NCBI GenBank assembly: GCA_945829425.1
Contig: CALZUQ010000006.1
Span: 17,417-81,416 of the forward strand
Reading direction: 5' to 3'
Origin: an uncultured bacterium
Lineage (GTDB): Bacteria; Bacteroidota; Bacteroidia; Bacteroidales; Bacteroidaceae
DNA length: 64,000 nt
A program made the translations under genes and the position numbers. Of the stretch, positions 26,685 through 34,745 are shown in pieces; position 1 is the first letter of the stretch, and each line of letters opens with the position of its first letter. The notes under the pieces were generated by a model. The model searched no databases. It saw nothing but the letters and a program-made list of their open reading frames with translations, and was not told where the DNA came from.

Positions 26685-27731
26685 TTATTTCTTCTCCTTC
26701 ATAAGATATACCACTACGGGCAGGTGGTCGGCATATCCGTTCAGCCATTGTCCTCCGGCATGTGTACGCTTTGGCGTCCCCTTATATTTCCCTTCCGTCT
26801 GGAAGAGGTAGTCGCGGCGGAAAATCTGGTGTTTGAAATATTTCAGTGTTGAGAAGTCGCGTGCTCCTCGCTGGTTGAGTAGGTTCTGCGACATGAGTAT
26901 CTGGTCGAAGAGGTTCCATGCTCCGTCATACATCAGTGTCCCCGTTCCACTTTTGAAATCCTTTATCCAAGGGTTGTAGAGGTCTTTCTTTCCTACAGCG
27001 TCGATATCCTCCTTTCCACGCAGTCCCTCAGTCATGGAACGGTCGGTAGGGTCGTCGTTCATGTCGCCCATGACGAAGAACTTCGTCTTCGGGCTGTCCT
27101 TTTTCAGTCGTTCTATGATTGCCGTGATCTGCTCTGCTCCTGAGACACGCTTTGCGTCGCCGGGTCGCAGTCGTGAAGGCAGGTGGTTTACAATGAAGCA
27201 CACCTCTTCCTCAGCGAGAGTGCCGTGAACGGTGAGGAAACCACGTGTGAAGAAGGTGGTGTCCGTGTCGACATACGGGTAAAGCTTCGAACGCAGGGTG
27301 TCGGGAGTGAAGAGCGTAGGGTTATAGAGCAGTGCGCAGTCAACGCCACGCTTGTCAGCCCCCTCGAAATGTATGAAGCGCATGCCACGCTGTGCGAGCG
27401 GCTCCTGCGAGCAGAGGTCTGCCAGTGCCTTGGCGTTCTCCACCTCCGACACTCCTATCACGGCACATCCTACGGGAATGCGGTCTGTACCCATCTCTGC
27501 GAGTACCTTAGCCATGTTGCGCAGCTTGTTGGAGTATTTCAGCCCGTTCCATTTGTACGAGCCGGTAGGCAGGAAGTCGTAGTCGCGCTTTCCCTCGTCG
27601 TGACATGTGTCGAAGAGGTTCTCCAGGTTATAGAAACCTACGGCATAGCCGAGGTATTTCTTCTCCTGTGCTGTCAGCGACAGCGAGAGCAGGAGAAATG
27701 CGGTGGCAAAGAACAGTGTTATCTTTCTCAT
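26685..27731 (-). CDS. Secreted endonuclease/exonuclease/phosphatase family protein
   Basis: The 348-residue protein has a signal peptide (MRKITLFFATAFLLLSLSLTAQ) and the EEP (DNase I-like) fold: GFYNLENLFD with the metal-site Asn, GVSEVENAKAL with the metal-binding Glu (about 100), NHLPSR with catalytic His, GDMNDDPTD with Asp and Asn (about 215), and YADHLPVVVYL with the final Asp-His. All catalytic positions are present. It is likely a periplasmic or surface nuclease or phosphodiesterase. It is divergent from the TonB receptor gene over a 300-bp shared control region, which suggests a joint role. A TACTTTTG -7 box lies at plus 27841-27848. Confidence 0.92.
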   Translation of the reverse strand: MRKITLFFATAFLLLSLSLTAQEKKYLGYAVGFYNLENLFDTCHDEGKRDYDFLPTGSYKWNGLKYSNKLRNMAKVLAEMGTDRIPVGCAVIGVSEVENAKALADLCSQEPLAQRGMRFIHFEGADKRGVDCALLYNPTLFTPDTLRSKLYPYVDTDTTFFTRGFLTVHGTLAEEEVCFIVNHLPSRLRPGDAKRVSGAEQITAIIERLKKDSPKTKFFVMGDMNDDPTDRSMTEGLRGKEDIDAVGKKDLYNPWIKDFKSGTGTLMYDGAWNLFDQILMSQNLLNQRGARDFSTLKYFKHQIFRRDYLFQTEGKYKGTPKRTHAGGQWLNGYADHLPVVVYLMKEKK

Positions 27732-27840
27732 GATGTTATAATAGTATGGTTGTTTTTATGCTTATATTGTGATGACGTCATGTGTGTTATAATATGTAAA
27801 AAAGTCTGCTGCTTATAGTTACATATATAATATGGTATTG

Positions 27841-27919
27841 CAAAAGTAATAAAAAAATCGTGACGGAAGAAAAAGAATGGGCAAAAATTTTGAATTGTCA
27901 TAAAAAAAACGTAATTTTG
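27841..27919. promoter_or_regulatory. Divergent promoters: EEP nuclease and TonB receptor
   Basis: Plus strand: TTTG 27889-27892, 19-bp spacer, TAATTTTG 27912-27919, giving a leader of about 105 nt for the receptor gene. Minus strand: -7 box TACTTTTG (plus 27841-27848) with no good -33. The starts are about 90 bp apart, so a common regulator could act on both. Confidence 0.65.
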
Positions 27920-28032
27920 TCACGTCTTATGTCAAAGAGAGAGGCAAAGGCACATTATTTTTCGACAACAATCAATAATTATTTTCATGATAAGGCGGAC
28001 AACGTTTCCGCCGTAACACTTTTTTTTATATT

Positions 28033-30645
28033 ATGAACAAAAAGCTATCAATGGTCTTGGCTGCACTCTGTCTCGCGCAGCTCGCCATGGCTCAGGAGCC
28101 TGTGGTAGAGGACGAGAAAGAGAAGAAGGTGGCCACCGCGGCTGACGAATCGGCTTTTACCTTTACAGAGGCACAGCTGGGCGAGGACGACGATATGTCG
28201 CAGAACGTGACAATCCTCGGCTCAAACAGTAATCTGTATGCTTCGCAGGTAGGCTACCGTTTCTCGCCGATGAGATTCCGTTACCGTGCTTTCAACCAGA
28301 AGTACAACGACGTTTACGTCAACGGACTTCTGCTTAACGACATGGAGACGGGACAGTTCCGCTTCTCGCAAGTGGGCGGACTCAACAACCAGACACGAGG
28401 CGTAGAGCAGGCCCTGCCTTTCGAGGACAACCGCTTCGCGCTCTCTGCCATGGGAGGGTCAAACAACTATAACTTCCGTGCCGGCTCCATGCCTGTAGGA
28501 AACCGTGTCAGCCTCCTCGGCACAAACCGTAACTATACGTTCCGCGGCATGTACACCTACAACAGCGGCTTCAACGACAAGGGCTGGGCGTTTTCGGCAA
28601 GCCTGACATACCGTTGGGCCAATGAGAAGACGGCGTATGTCGACGGTATGTTCTACAACTCCCTCAGCTATTTCCTCGGAGTGGAGAAAATCATCAACGA
28701 CAGCCACTCGCTCTCCTTCTCGACATGGGGAAACCCTACCGAGCGAGCAGGACAGGGCGGTGCGACAGACGAGAGCTACTGGCTTGCCAACTCCAATTTC
28801 TATAACCCGTATTGGGGTTACCAGAACGGAAAGGTGCGCAACTCACGCATCATTACCGACTACGCCCCTACGGCTCTCTTCACCTGGGACTGGAAGATAA
28901 GCGACAAGACAAAGCTCACCACGTCGCTCGGCGGGCGTTACTCTATGTATAAGTCCACGAAACTTAACTACAACAACAGCGACAACCCAAGCCCGGACTA
29001 TTGGAAGAAACTGCCGTCAGCATATTACGACGTGTGGAACCCGGACAACAACCGTAACAACGAATATACTCCTGAGGCATGGCGTGAGGCTTACGACTTC
29101 TTCACCTCCTCAGAGGCTAACCGTCAGATTAACTGGGACCGCCTCTACGCTGCCAACCATACCGTCAACGACGTCTGGGACGGCTCAACCATGGCAGGCA
29201 AATTCCTCGGCTCGGCGATGTACTACGTTCAGGCTAAGAACAACGACGTGCTCACCATGCAGCTCAACACCGTGCTGAACCATGAACTGGCACGCAACCA
29301 GAGACTCTCGGTAGGCGGAGGACTCGGCATGAACCATTCACGTAAATACCAGACAATGGAGGACATGCTCGGAGCGAACCATTTCTACAACATAAACACC
29401 TACGCCGTCAGTGACTACGGCTACAGCTCGGACAAGGTGCAGTACGACCTCAACAACCCCAACGCCGAGGTACGTGAGGGCGATGTCTTCGGATATGACT
29501 ATTACATAAACCTCAGGAAGGCGAATATCTGGGCGAAATATAACATAACGCTTGGCAGAGCGAACATCCTCGTAGGAGGAAAGGCAAGCTACATAGCCAT
29601 GCAGCGCGACGGAAAGATGCGCAACGGACTCGCCGCCGACAACTCTTACGGCAAGTCGAAGACAGCATCCTTCGGCGACGGCGGCGGCAAGGTGGCACTG
29701 AACTACGACTTCGGACACGGACATGCCGTATCGCTCGGAGCAGGATATGAGCTGAGAGCGCCACAGGCATCGACAGCTTTCGCCGCACCGGAGATCAACA
29801 ATGACTTCGCCACAGACCTCCACAACGAGAAGGTTTTCTCGTCAGAGTTCAGCTATCAGGCAAAGACCCCGCTCATAGACTTCAACGTCTCGGCGTATTA
29901 CTCACACGTCAAGGACGGTACAGAGTGGCAGAACTACTACTTCGACGACGTCAACTCCTTCACATACGTCTCGCTGACGAACATCAAGAAGGAATATTAC
30001 GGCGTTGAGGCTGCAATGAAGGTTAAGATTACCTCTGCCCTCGACTTCCGCGCTTTCGGCACCCTCTCTGACGCCAAGTACCTCAACAACTGCGACGTGC
30101 GCTATATGCTCTCTACCAGCGGAGTATATAAGGACGACCTCGTATACAGCAAGGGCATGAGAGAGAACGGCACTCCGCTCACAGCTACGTCGCTCGGCTT
30201 CAGCTACCACTCCGGCGGGTGGTTCATAGACCTTTACGCCAACTGGTACGACCGTATCTTCCTCTCCTGGTCTCCTTCGCTGAGATACGAGGAGTCGCTG
30301 AAGCTCCAGGGACTCGTCAACACCGCCGTCAACGAGAATGGCGACATCGTTACCGTGGTAGAGTCGCCTGACCAGCAGCGTGGACACGGCGGATGGATGT
30401 TCGACGCTTCCATAGGCCGCAGCATATATCTCAAGAAAGGCTCGCTGTCCATAAACCTCTCGCTGACAAATATCCTCAACAACATAAAGATATGTACCGG
30501 AGGCTACGAGCAGTCACGCTCCAGCTATACCACAAATGCCGACGGCTCAATGTCGGGAGCCAGAGTGTATAACTTCTACAACAACCCGAAGAAGTTCTAC
30601 GCCTACGGAACCAACGGCATGCTCAACATAACGTATAAATTCTAA
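28033..30645 (+). CDS. TonB-dependent outer-membrane receptor
   Basis: This 870-residue protein has a signal peptide (MNKKLSMVLAALCLAQLAMAQ), a short acidic segment, and a plug-like domain at about residues 50-170 (FRYRAFNQKYNDVYVNGLLLNDMETG). A large beta-barrel rich in Tyr, Asn and Trp follows and ends in the aromatic residue of NITYKF, as expected for outer-membrane insertion. It lacks the CarboxypepD-regulatory N-terminal domain usual in SusC proteins, and no SusD gene is adjacent. The ligand is unknown. DUF5689 and OB-fold lipoproteins follow and a secreted nuclease lies opposite, so a nucleic-acid product is a plausible cargo. Confidence 0.88.
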   Translation: MNKKLSMVLAALCLAQLAMAQEPVVEDEKEKKVATAADESAFTFTEAQLGEDDDMSQNVTILGSNSNLYASQVGYRFSPMRFRYRAFNQKYNDVYVNGLLLNDMETGQFRFSQVGGLNNQTRGVEQALPFEDNRFALSAMGGSNNYNFRAGSMPVGNRVSLLGTNRNYTFRGMYTYNSGFNDKGWAFSASLTYRWANEKTAYVDGMFYNSLSYFLGVEKIINDSHSLSFSTWGNPTERAGQGGATDESYWLANSNFYNPYWGYQNGKVRNSRIITDYAPTALFTWDWKISDKTKLTTSLGGRYSMYKSTKLNYNNSDNPSPDYWKKLPSAYYDVWNPDNNRNNEYTPEAWREAYDFFTSSEANRQINWDRLYAANHTVNDVWDGSTMAGKFLGSAMYYVQAKNNDVLTMQLNTVLNHELARNQRLSVGGGLGMNHSRKYQTMEDMLGANHFYNINTYAVSDYGYSSDKVQYDLNNPNAEVREGDVFGYDYYINLRKANIWAKYNITLGRANILVGGKASYIAMQRDGKMRNGLAADNSYGKSKTASFGDGGGKVALNYDFGHGHAVSLGAGYELRAPQASTAFAAPEINNDFATDLHNEKVFSSEFSYQAKTPLIDFNVSAYYSHVKDGTEWQNYYFDDVNSFTYVSLTNIKKEYYGVEAAMKVKITSALDFRAFGTLSDAKYLNNCDVRYMLSTSGVYKDDLVYSKGMRENGTPLTATSLGFSYHSGGWFIDLYANWYDRIFLSWSPSLRYEESLKLQGLVNTAVNENGDIVTVVESPDQQRGHGGWMFDASIGRSIYLKKGSLSINLSLTNILNNIKICTGGYEQSRSSYTTNADGSMSGARVYNFYNNPKKFYAYGTNGMLNITYKF

Positions 30646-30661
30646 GCGGAGGATGGAAAAT

Positions 30662-31513
30662 ATGAAAAAGACAACAATATTCTTCTTGGCGCTCTTTGCC
30701 GCAAGCCTCCTCACCGCATGCATGGACGGAGGATATGACGACATGACGGACGTAACGCCAGACATGGTCTATGGCAACGACACCATAACGGAGCATAACG
30801 TCGTAACACTGCAGCAACTCAGGGCAAACCCGAAATACAGCAATATCCTGAAGCAGTACCGCGACTACCAGCTCGTCGAGGACGACATACAGCTGAAGGT
30901 GTATGTCACGGGAAACGACATCGGAGGCAATATATATAATAAGGTGGCACTGCAGGACGACAACGGAGACGCCATCTTCGTATGCGTCTATTCCGGAGGC
31001 ATGTACTCCTACCTCCCTGTAGGACAGTATATCCTTATCAACCTCAAAGGACTCTATATCGGAACCTACGGCTACCAGCAGCAGATAGGAACGCCCTACA
31101 CCACGTCGAGCGGAAACACCTATCCGGGACGTATGGCGAAAGACCTCTGGCAGAAGCATTTCAAGATTCTGCGCGGACAGAAGAAGACGGACATCGTGCC
31201 CGTGGAGTTCACTGCTGACATACAGAAGAACATCGACCTACATGCCGGAAAGCTCATGACAATAAAGAATGCCACAATCAGCGGGGCAGACGGAAAGATA
31301 ACATGGGCACCGGAAAACGGCAGCGACTTCTCTATATCACGCTACGTTCAGGGCTATCCTTCCTCGGTGGTGATATACACCTCCACAAGTGCAAAGTTCG
31401 CTGCTGAGACAGTGCCGACAGGTAAGGTGAACATCACGGGAATATTCTCACGTTACAGCACGACATGGCAGATACTGCTCCGCTCGGCAGCTGACGTACA
31501 GCCGGCAGAGTAA
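30662..31513 (+). CDS. DUF5689-type lipoprotein
   Basis: The start is MKKTTIFFLALFAASLLTACMDGG, giving a lipoprotein signal with Cys at about 20; an upstream ATG at 30653 adds three residues. The 283-residue mature part has OB-fold-like beta strands (IQLKVYVTGNDIGGNIYNKVALQDDNG... and VNITGIFSRYSTTWQILLRSAADV), as in the DUF5689 family. That family regularly accompanies TonB receptors and extracellular nucleases in Bacteroidetes (recalled, not checked here). It begins 16 bp after the receptor stop and is surely cotranscribed. A role in binding ligand at the cell surface is inferred. Confidence 0.75.
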   Translation: MKKTTIFFLALFAASLLTACMDGGYDDMTDVTPDMVYGNDTITEHNVVTLQQLRANPKYSNILKQYRDYQLVEDDIQLKVYVTGNDIGGNIYNKVALQDDNGDAIFVCVYSGGMYSYLPVGQYILINLKGLYIGTYGYQQQIGTPYTTSSGNTYPGRMAKDLWQKHFKILRGQKKTDIVPVEFTADIQKNIDLHAGKLMTIKNATISGADGKITWAPENGSDFSISRYVQGYPSSVVIYTSTSAKFAAETVPTGKVNITGIFSRYSTTWQILLRSAADVQPAE

Positions 31514-31602
31514 GGGAGGGAGTGACTCCTGACGGCGTAAAACAATAACCTACAGGGCGTAAGATCCTGAAAAATAAAAGAAATATATAAACACTATAAG
31601 AC

Positions 31603-33228
31603 ATGAAAAAGATTCTTTATTCTATTATGGCTCTTGCCGTTGCGGCTTTCTCGCTACAGAGCTGCGAGGATGTCCCGGCACCATACGACATTCCGGGAGA
31701 GGGAGGTAACACAGAAAAACCGGGAGTGGAAATAATTGAGATTACTTGTGCCAAGGCTATCGAATTGTGTAATGCTCTTGAGGACGGAGCGTCTTCCGAG
31801 GAGACATATAGCATTACGGGTTATATAACAGATGTCTTTGCAACTGTAAGCAAAGGACAGCAGTCGTTCTGGCTTTCAGACAATAATGACGGTCAGAAGA
31901 TGGTTCAGGCTTATTGGGCAAACCTTCCAGCAGGAGTAGAAGCCTTCACAAAGGGCTCAAAGGTGAAGATTACAGGTAAACTCCTGAAATATGTTAAGGA
32001 AAATGAGGTGATTACAGAGGTAAAGAACGCTGACGTCGAGATACTTGAAGCTGGAGACAACTCAAGTACGGAAGCAATTGCTATTACTTGTGCCAAGGCT
32101 ATAGAGTTGTGCAATGCTCTACAGGACAATGCCTCATCTGCTGAAATATACAGTATTACAGGTTACATAACAGATGTCTTTGCAACAGTCAGCAGAAACC
32201 AGCAGTCATTCTGGCTTTCAGACAATAATGACGGTCAGAAGATGGTTCAGGCGTATTGGGCGAACCTTCCTGAGGGTGTGGAAGCTTTCACGAAGGGTTC
32301 CAAAGTGACGATTACGGGTAATCTGCTGAAGTATGTTAAAGATGGCGCAGTGACCCCAGAGATAAAGAATGCTGATGTCGTGATTATTGAGCAGGGAGGT
32401 TCTGAGCCGGACACTCCTTCGGGTGATGCAAAGCACATCAGCGTTTCTGAATTCCTCAGCAAGAAAGATACTGAGACAACATACGAACTGACAGGTGTTG
32501 TAGCAAATATTGCAAATACTACCTATGGCAATTTCGACCTTGTTGAAGGCGATGCAAAGATATACATATACGGTCTGTTGGATAAAGAAGGTAATGCCAA
32601 GAACTTTGCAAGCCTTGGCATTAGCGAAGGTGACGAGGTAACTCTTACTGGTGTTTATTCTGAATTTAACGACAGTCCTCAAATAAAGAATGCACAATTT
32701 GTGAGCGTCAAGAAAGGCACAGGTGGAGGCGACAACCCTGGCGGCGGCACCCCTGATGAAGGCAGTCTCCTCTCTAACGGCGGCTTTGAGAATTGGGACG
32801 GCAGTACTCCTGTAAACTGGAAGTCCGCATCTACGGCAGGCAACGCTACGCTCAGCAAGAGCACAGACGCTCATTCCGGTTCTTACTCTGTCAGCGTAGG
32901 TGCCGTAGCATCACAGAACAAGCGTTTGGCGTATAAGGAGACAGAGCTTGAGGCTGGCACATACGTCTTCACATTCTATGCCAAGGCGACAAAAGGCGGA
33001 AAGTCACAGACACGTGTAGGTTATGTACCGGTAAAGGACGGTTCGGTAGGTGATTATGTTTACAGCAAGGATTATCCGAAGCTCACAACTTCATGGACTC
33101 AGGTGACATACGAGTTTGAGCTGAAAGAGAAGACAACCGTCTGTCTTGTAATCATGAATCCTAAAGCGTCAAGCTATGTCGATTCGCAGGATATTCTCAT
33201 CGACGACGCTAAACTTGTGAAGAAATAA
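31603..33228 (+). CDS. Multi-domain OB-fold lipoprotein with duplicated domain
   Basis: This 541-residue lipoprotein (MKKILYSIMALAVAAFSLQSC, Cys 21) has two nearly identical OB-fold-like domains (about 46-150 and 160-265; both contain YSITGYITDVFATVS and QSFWLSDNNDGQKMVQAYW). A third, diverged OB-like domain follows (277-375, YELTGVVANIANTTYGNFDLVEGD). After a Gly-rich linker comes a beta-sandwich of carbohydrate-binding or choice-of-anchor type (385-541, LLSNGGFENWDGSTPVNWKS). It has no catalytic motif. Its DNA is more A/T-rich at third positions than the receptor gene. It follows the DUF5689 gene by 89 bp. Ligand binding at the surface is inferred. Confidence 0.75.
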   Translation: MKKILYSIMALAVAAFSLQSCEDVPAPYDIPGEGGNTEKPGVEIIEITCAKAIELCNALEDGASSEETYSITGYITDVFATVSKGQQSFWLSDNNDGQKMVQAYWANLPAGVEAFTKGSKVKITGKLLKYVKENEVITEVKNADVEILEAGDNSSTEAIAITCAKAIELCNALQDNASSAEIYSITGYITDVFATVSRNQQSFWLSDNNDGQKMVQAYWANLPEGVEAFTKGSKVTITGNLLKYVKDGAVTPEIKNADVVIIEQGGSEPDTPSGDAKHISVSEFLSKKDTETTYELTGVVANIANTTYGNFDLVEGDAKIYIYGLLDKEGNAKNFASLGISEGDEVTLTGVYSEFNDSPQIKNAQFVSVKKGTGGGDNPGGGTPDEGSLLSNGGFENWDGSTPVNWKSASTAGNATLSKSTDAHSGSYSVSVGAVASQNKRLAYKETELEAGTYVFTFYAKATKGGKSQTRVGYVPVKDGSVGDYVYSKDYPKLTTSWTQVTYEFELKEKTTVCLVIMNPKASSYVDSQDILIDDAKLVKK

Positions 33229-33261
33229 CTCCTTCTTAACTCTCAGAAAGAAATATAAGCT

Positions 33262-33293
33262 TTCCCCCAGCAGCGGCAACGTTGCTGGGGGAA
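33262..33293 (+). terminator. Terminator after the OB-fold lipoprotein operon
   Basis: TTCCCCCAGCA (33262-33272) pairs with TGCTGGGGGAA (33283-33293), followed by TTCCTTTTCT. Confidence 0.75.
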
Positions 33294-33345
33294 TTCCTTT
33301 TCTGCAGTCCATTCTTGCAGAATTGTGTCATCTGCAAGTTAACTT

Positions 33346-33379
33346 ATATATTATAATGTACGCGTACGTTATAATATAT
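33346..33379. other. 34-bp near-perfect palindrome
   Basis: The stretch is symmetric around GTACGCGTAC with one mismatched pair (T/G), with arms TATATTATAA and TTATAATATA. It lies between the lipoprotein terminator and metF. It could extrude as a cruciform or bind a dimeric regulator. The gap 33229-33758 also holds the small frame 33534-33596 and the metF promoter. Confidence 0.7.
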
Positions 33380-33533
33380 TGGTCTTTCTCGCCATTCACC
33401 GTGTTCCTCAGACAGTCAGAAGAAATATTGTCAAAGGTTTTATAGAATAAACGAATTAAAAAGCCTGTTTTTGGGAATAAATTGTTACCTTTGCAGAACC
33501 AGAGTATAAGTCATGTTAACAATGGAATAAGAA

Positions 33534-33596
33534 ATGGAATTATTAGGGTTAGAGATACATGCCTGGTTCACCATCGTTGTGCTGCTGTATCTGTAG
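33534..33596 (+). pseudogene. Small hydrophobic frame, possible permease remnant
   Basis: A 20-codon frame (MELLGLEIHAWFTIVVLLYL) ends in TAG and follows a -7 candidate TACCTTTG (33486-33493). It resembles the N-terminus of SLC13-type permeases, but no similar sequence continues downstream in any frame. It may be a remnant, a leader peptide or chance. Confidence 0.25.
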
Positions 33597-33660
33597 GCAA
33601 CGGGTGAGCGAATGCGTCAGGGACGTAGAAAAGAAAAATGCAACATTCTCGTACAAAATG

Positions 33661-33691
33661 TTTGTAATATGCCGTTTTTTTCGTACTTTTG
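33661..33691 (+). promoter_or_regulatory. metF-metH promoter
   Basis: TTTG (33661-33664), a 19-bp spacer, then TACTTTTG (33684-33691): an ideal Bacteroidetes promoter. The start of transcription near 33697 leaves a leader of about 60 nt with an 18-codon frame. No SAM or cobalamin riboswitch fits in it. Confidence 0.8.
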
Positions 33692-33705
33692 CGTTCCAAA
33701 AAGTC

Positions 33706-33762
33706 ATGACAGACGACATTGTCGTGAAGAAAAACGATAGAAAGACAGGTAAAAAGACATGA
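33706..33762 (+). CDS. Upstream 18-codon frame coupled to metF
   Basis: The frame MTDDIVVKKNDRKTGKKT begins at the first ATG of the transcript and ends with TGA inside the ATGA that starts metF. Such overlap would couple translation of metF to this leader. The peptide has no known relative; it contains no Met or Cys run that would point to attenuation by methionine level. Confidence 0.4.
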   Translation: MTDDIVVKKNDRKTGKKT

Positions 33763-34745
33763 AGAGACAATCCGTAACAGAGATATTACGTCAGGCAGAC
33801 GAGACGCTTTTCAGCTTTGAGGTGCTCCCTCCGCTGAAAGGTAAGAGCATAGACCAGATATACAAGACGATAGACCGGCTGCTGCCGTTCCACCCCGCCT
33901 TCATAGAGGTTACCACCCACCGTTCGGACTATTCCTACCGTGAGGTGATGCCGGGACAGTATGTACGTATAGAAGACCGTCTGCGCCCGGGCACCGTGGC
34001 TGTCTCGTGTGCCATAAAACAGAAATACAACGTGCCCGTAGTGCCGCATATCATCTGCTCGGGCAATACACGTCAGGAGACGGAGAACGAACTTATCGAC
34101 CTCGCTTTCTTCGACATCTTCGACCTCCTCGTACTCCGTGGAGACAAGTCGAAAGCCGACAACCGTTTCATACCCAAGGAGGGCGGCTGGTCATACGCCT
34201 CGGAACTCTGCTGCCAGATCAACGAGTTCAACAGCGGAAGGCTGCTCTTCGGCGACTCTCATGACATGCTTGCCGGAGGAAGGGCGTTCTCATACGGAGT
34301 GGCAGGATATCCCGAGAAACACGACGAGGCTATGTCACCTCAGGCGGACATGGACGCGTTGAAGAAAAAGGTAGACATGGGAGCAGGGTACATTGTGACG
34401 CAGATGTTCTTCGACAACAGGAAATACTTCAACTTCGTAGAGCGATGTCAGAAAGCGGGGATAGACATACCCATAGTGCCGGGACTGAAACCACTTGGAA
34501 CACTGAACCACCGCACCATGCTGCCCCGGACATTCCACATAGACTTCCCAGACCGTCTCGTGGGCAAGTTGCAACGATGTGAGACGAACGACGACGTGAA
34601 GAAAGTAGGAGTGGAATGGTGTATAAGACAATGTCAGGAACTGAAGGAAGCAAAGGTGCCGTGCCTGCATTTCTATACCATGAACGCTGCGGCGGCGATT
34701 GAGAGTATCATGACAGAGGTGAAGGGAGGAAAAGGAAAGGTATGA
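33759..34745 (+). CDS. metF: 5,10-Methylenetetrahydrofolate reductase
   Basis: This 328-residue flavoprotein reduces methylene-THF to methyl-THF, the methyl donor for MetH. It is a TIM barrel with TLFSFEVLPPLKGKS (catalytic Glu), FIEVTTHRSDY, VPHIICSGNTRQE, VLRGDKS and the C-terminal GLKPL/QCQELKEAKVPCLHFYTMN. Length is slightly longer than the E. coli protein. The stop overlaps the metH start by four bases (ATGA), so the pair forms a coupled two-gene operon. Confidence 0.96.
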   Translation: MKRQSVTEILRQADETLFSFEVLPPLKGKSIDQIYKTIDRLLPFHPAFIEVTTHRSDYSYREVMPGQYVRIEDRLRPGTVAVSCAIKQKYNVPVVPHIICSGNTRQETENELIDLAFFDIFDLLVLRGDKSKADNRFIPKEGGWSYASELCCQINEFNSGRLLFGDSHDMLAGGRAFSYGVAGYPEKHDEAMSPQADMDALKKKVDMGAGYIVTQMFFDNRKYFNFVERCQKAGIDIPIVPGLKPLGTLNHRTMLPRTFHIDFPDRLVGKLQRCETNDDVKKVGVEWCIRQCQELKEAKVPCLHFYTMNAAAAIESIMTEVKGGKGKV

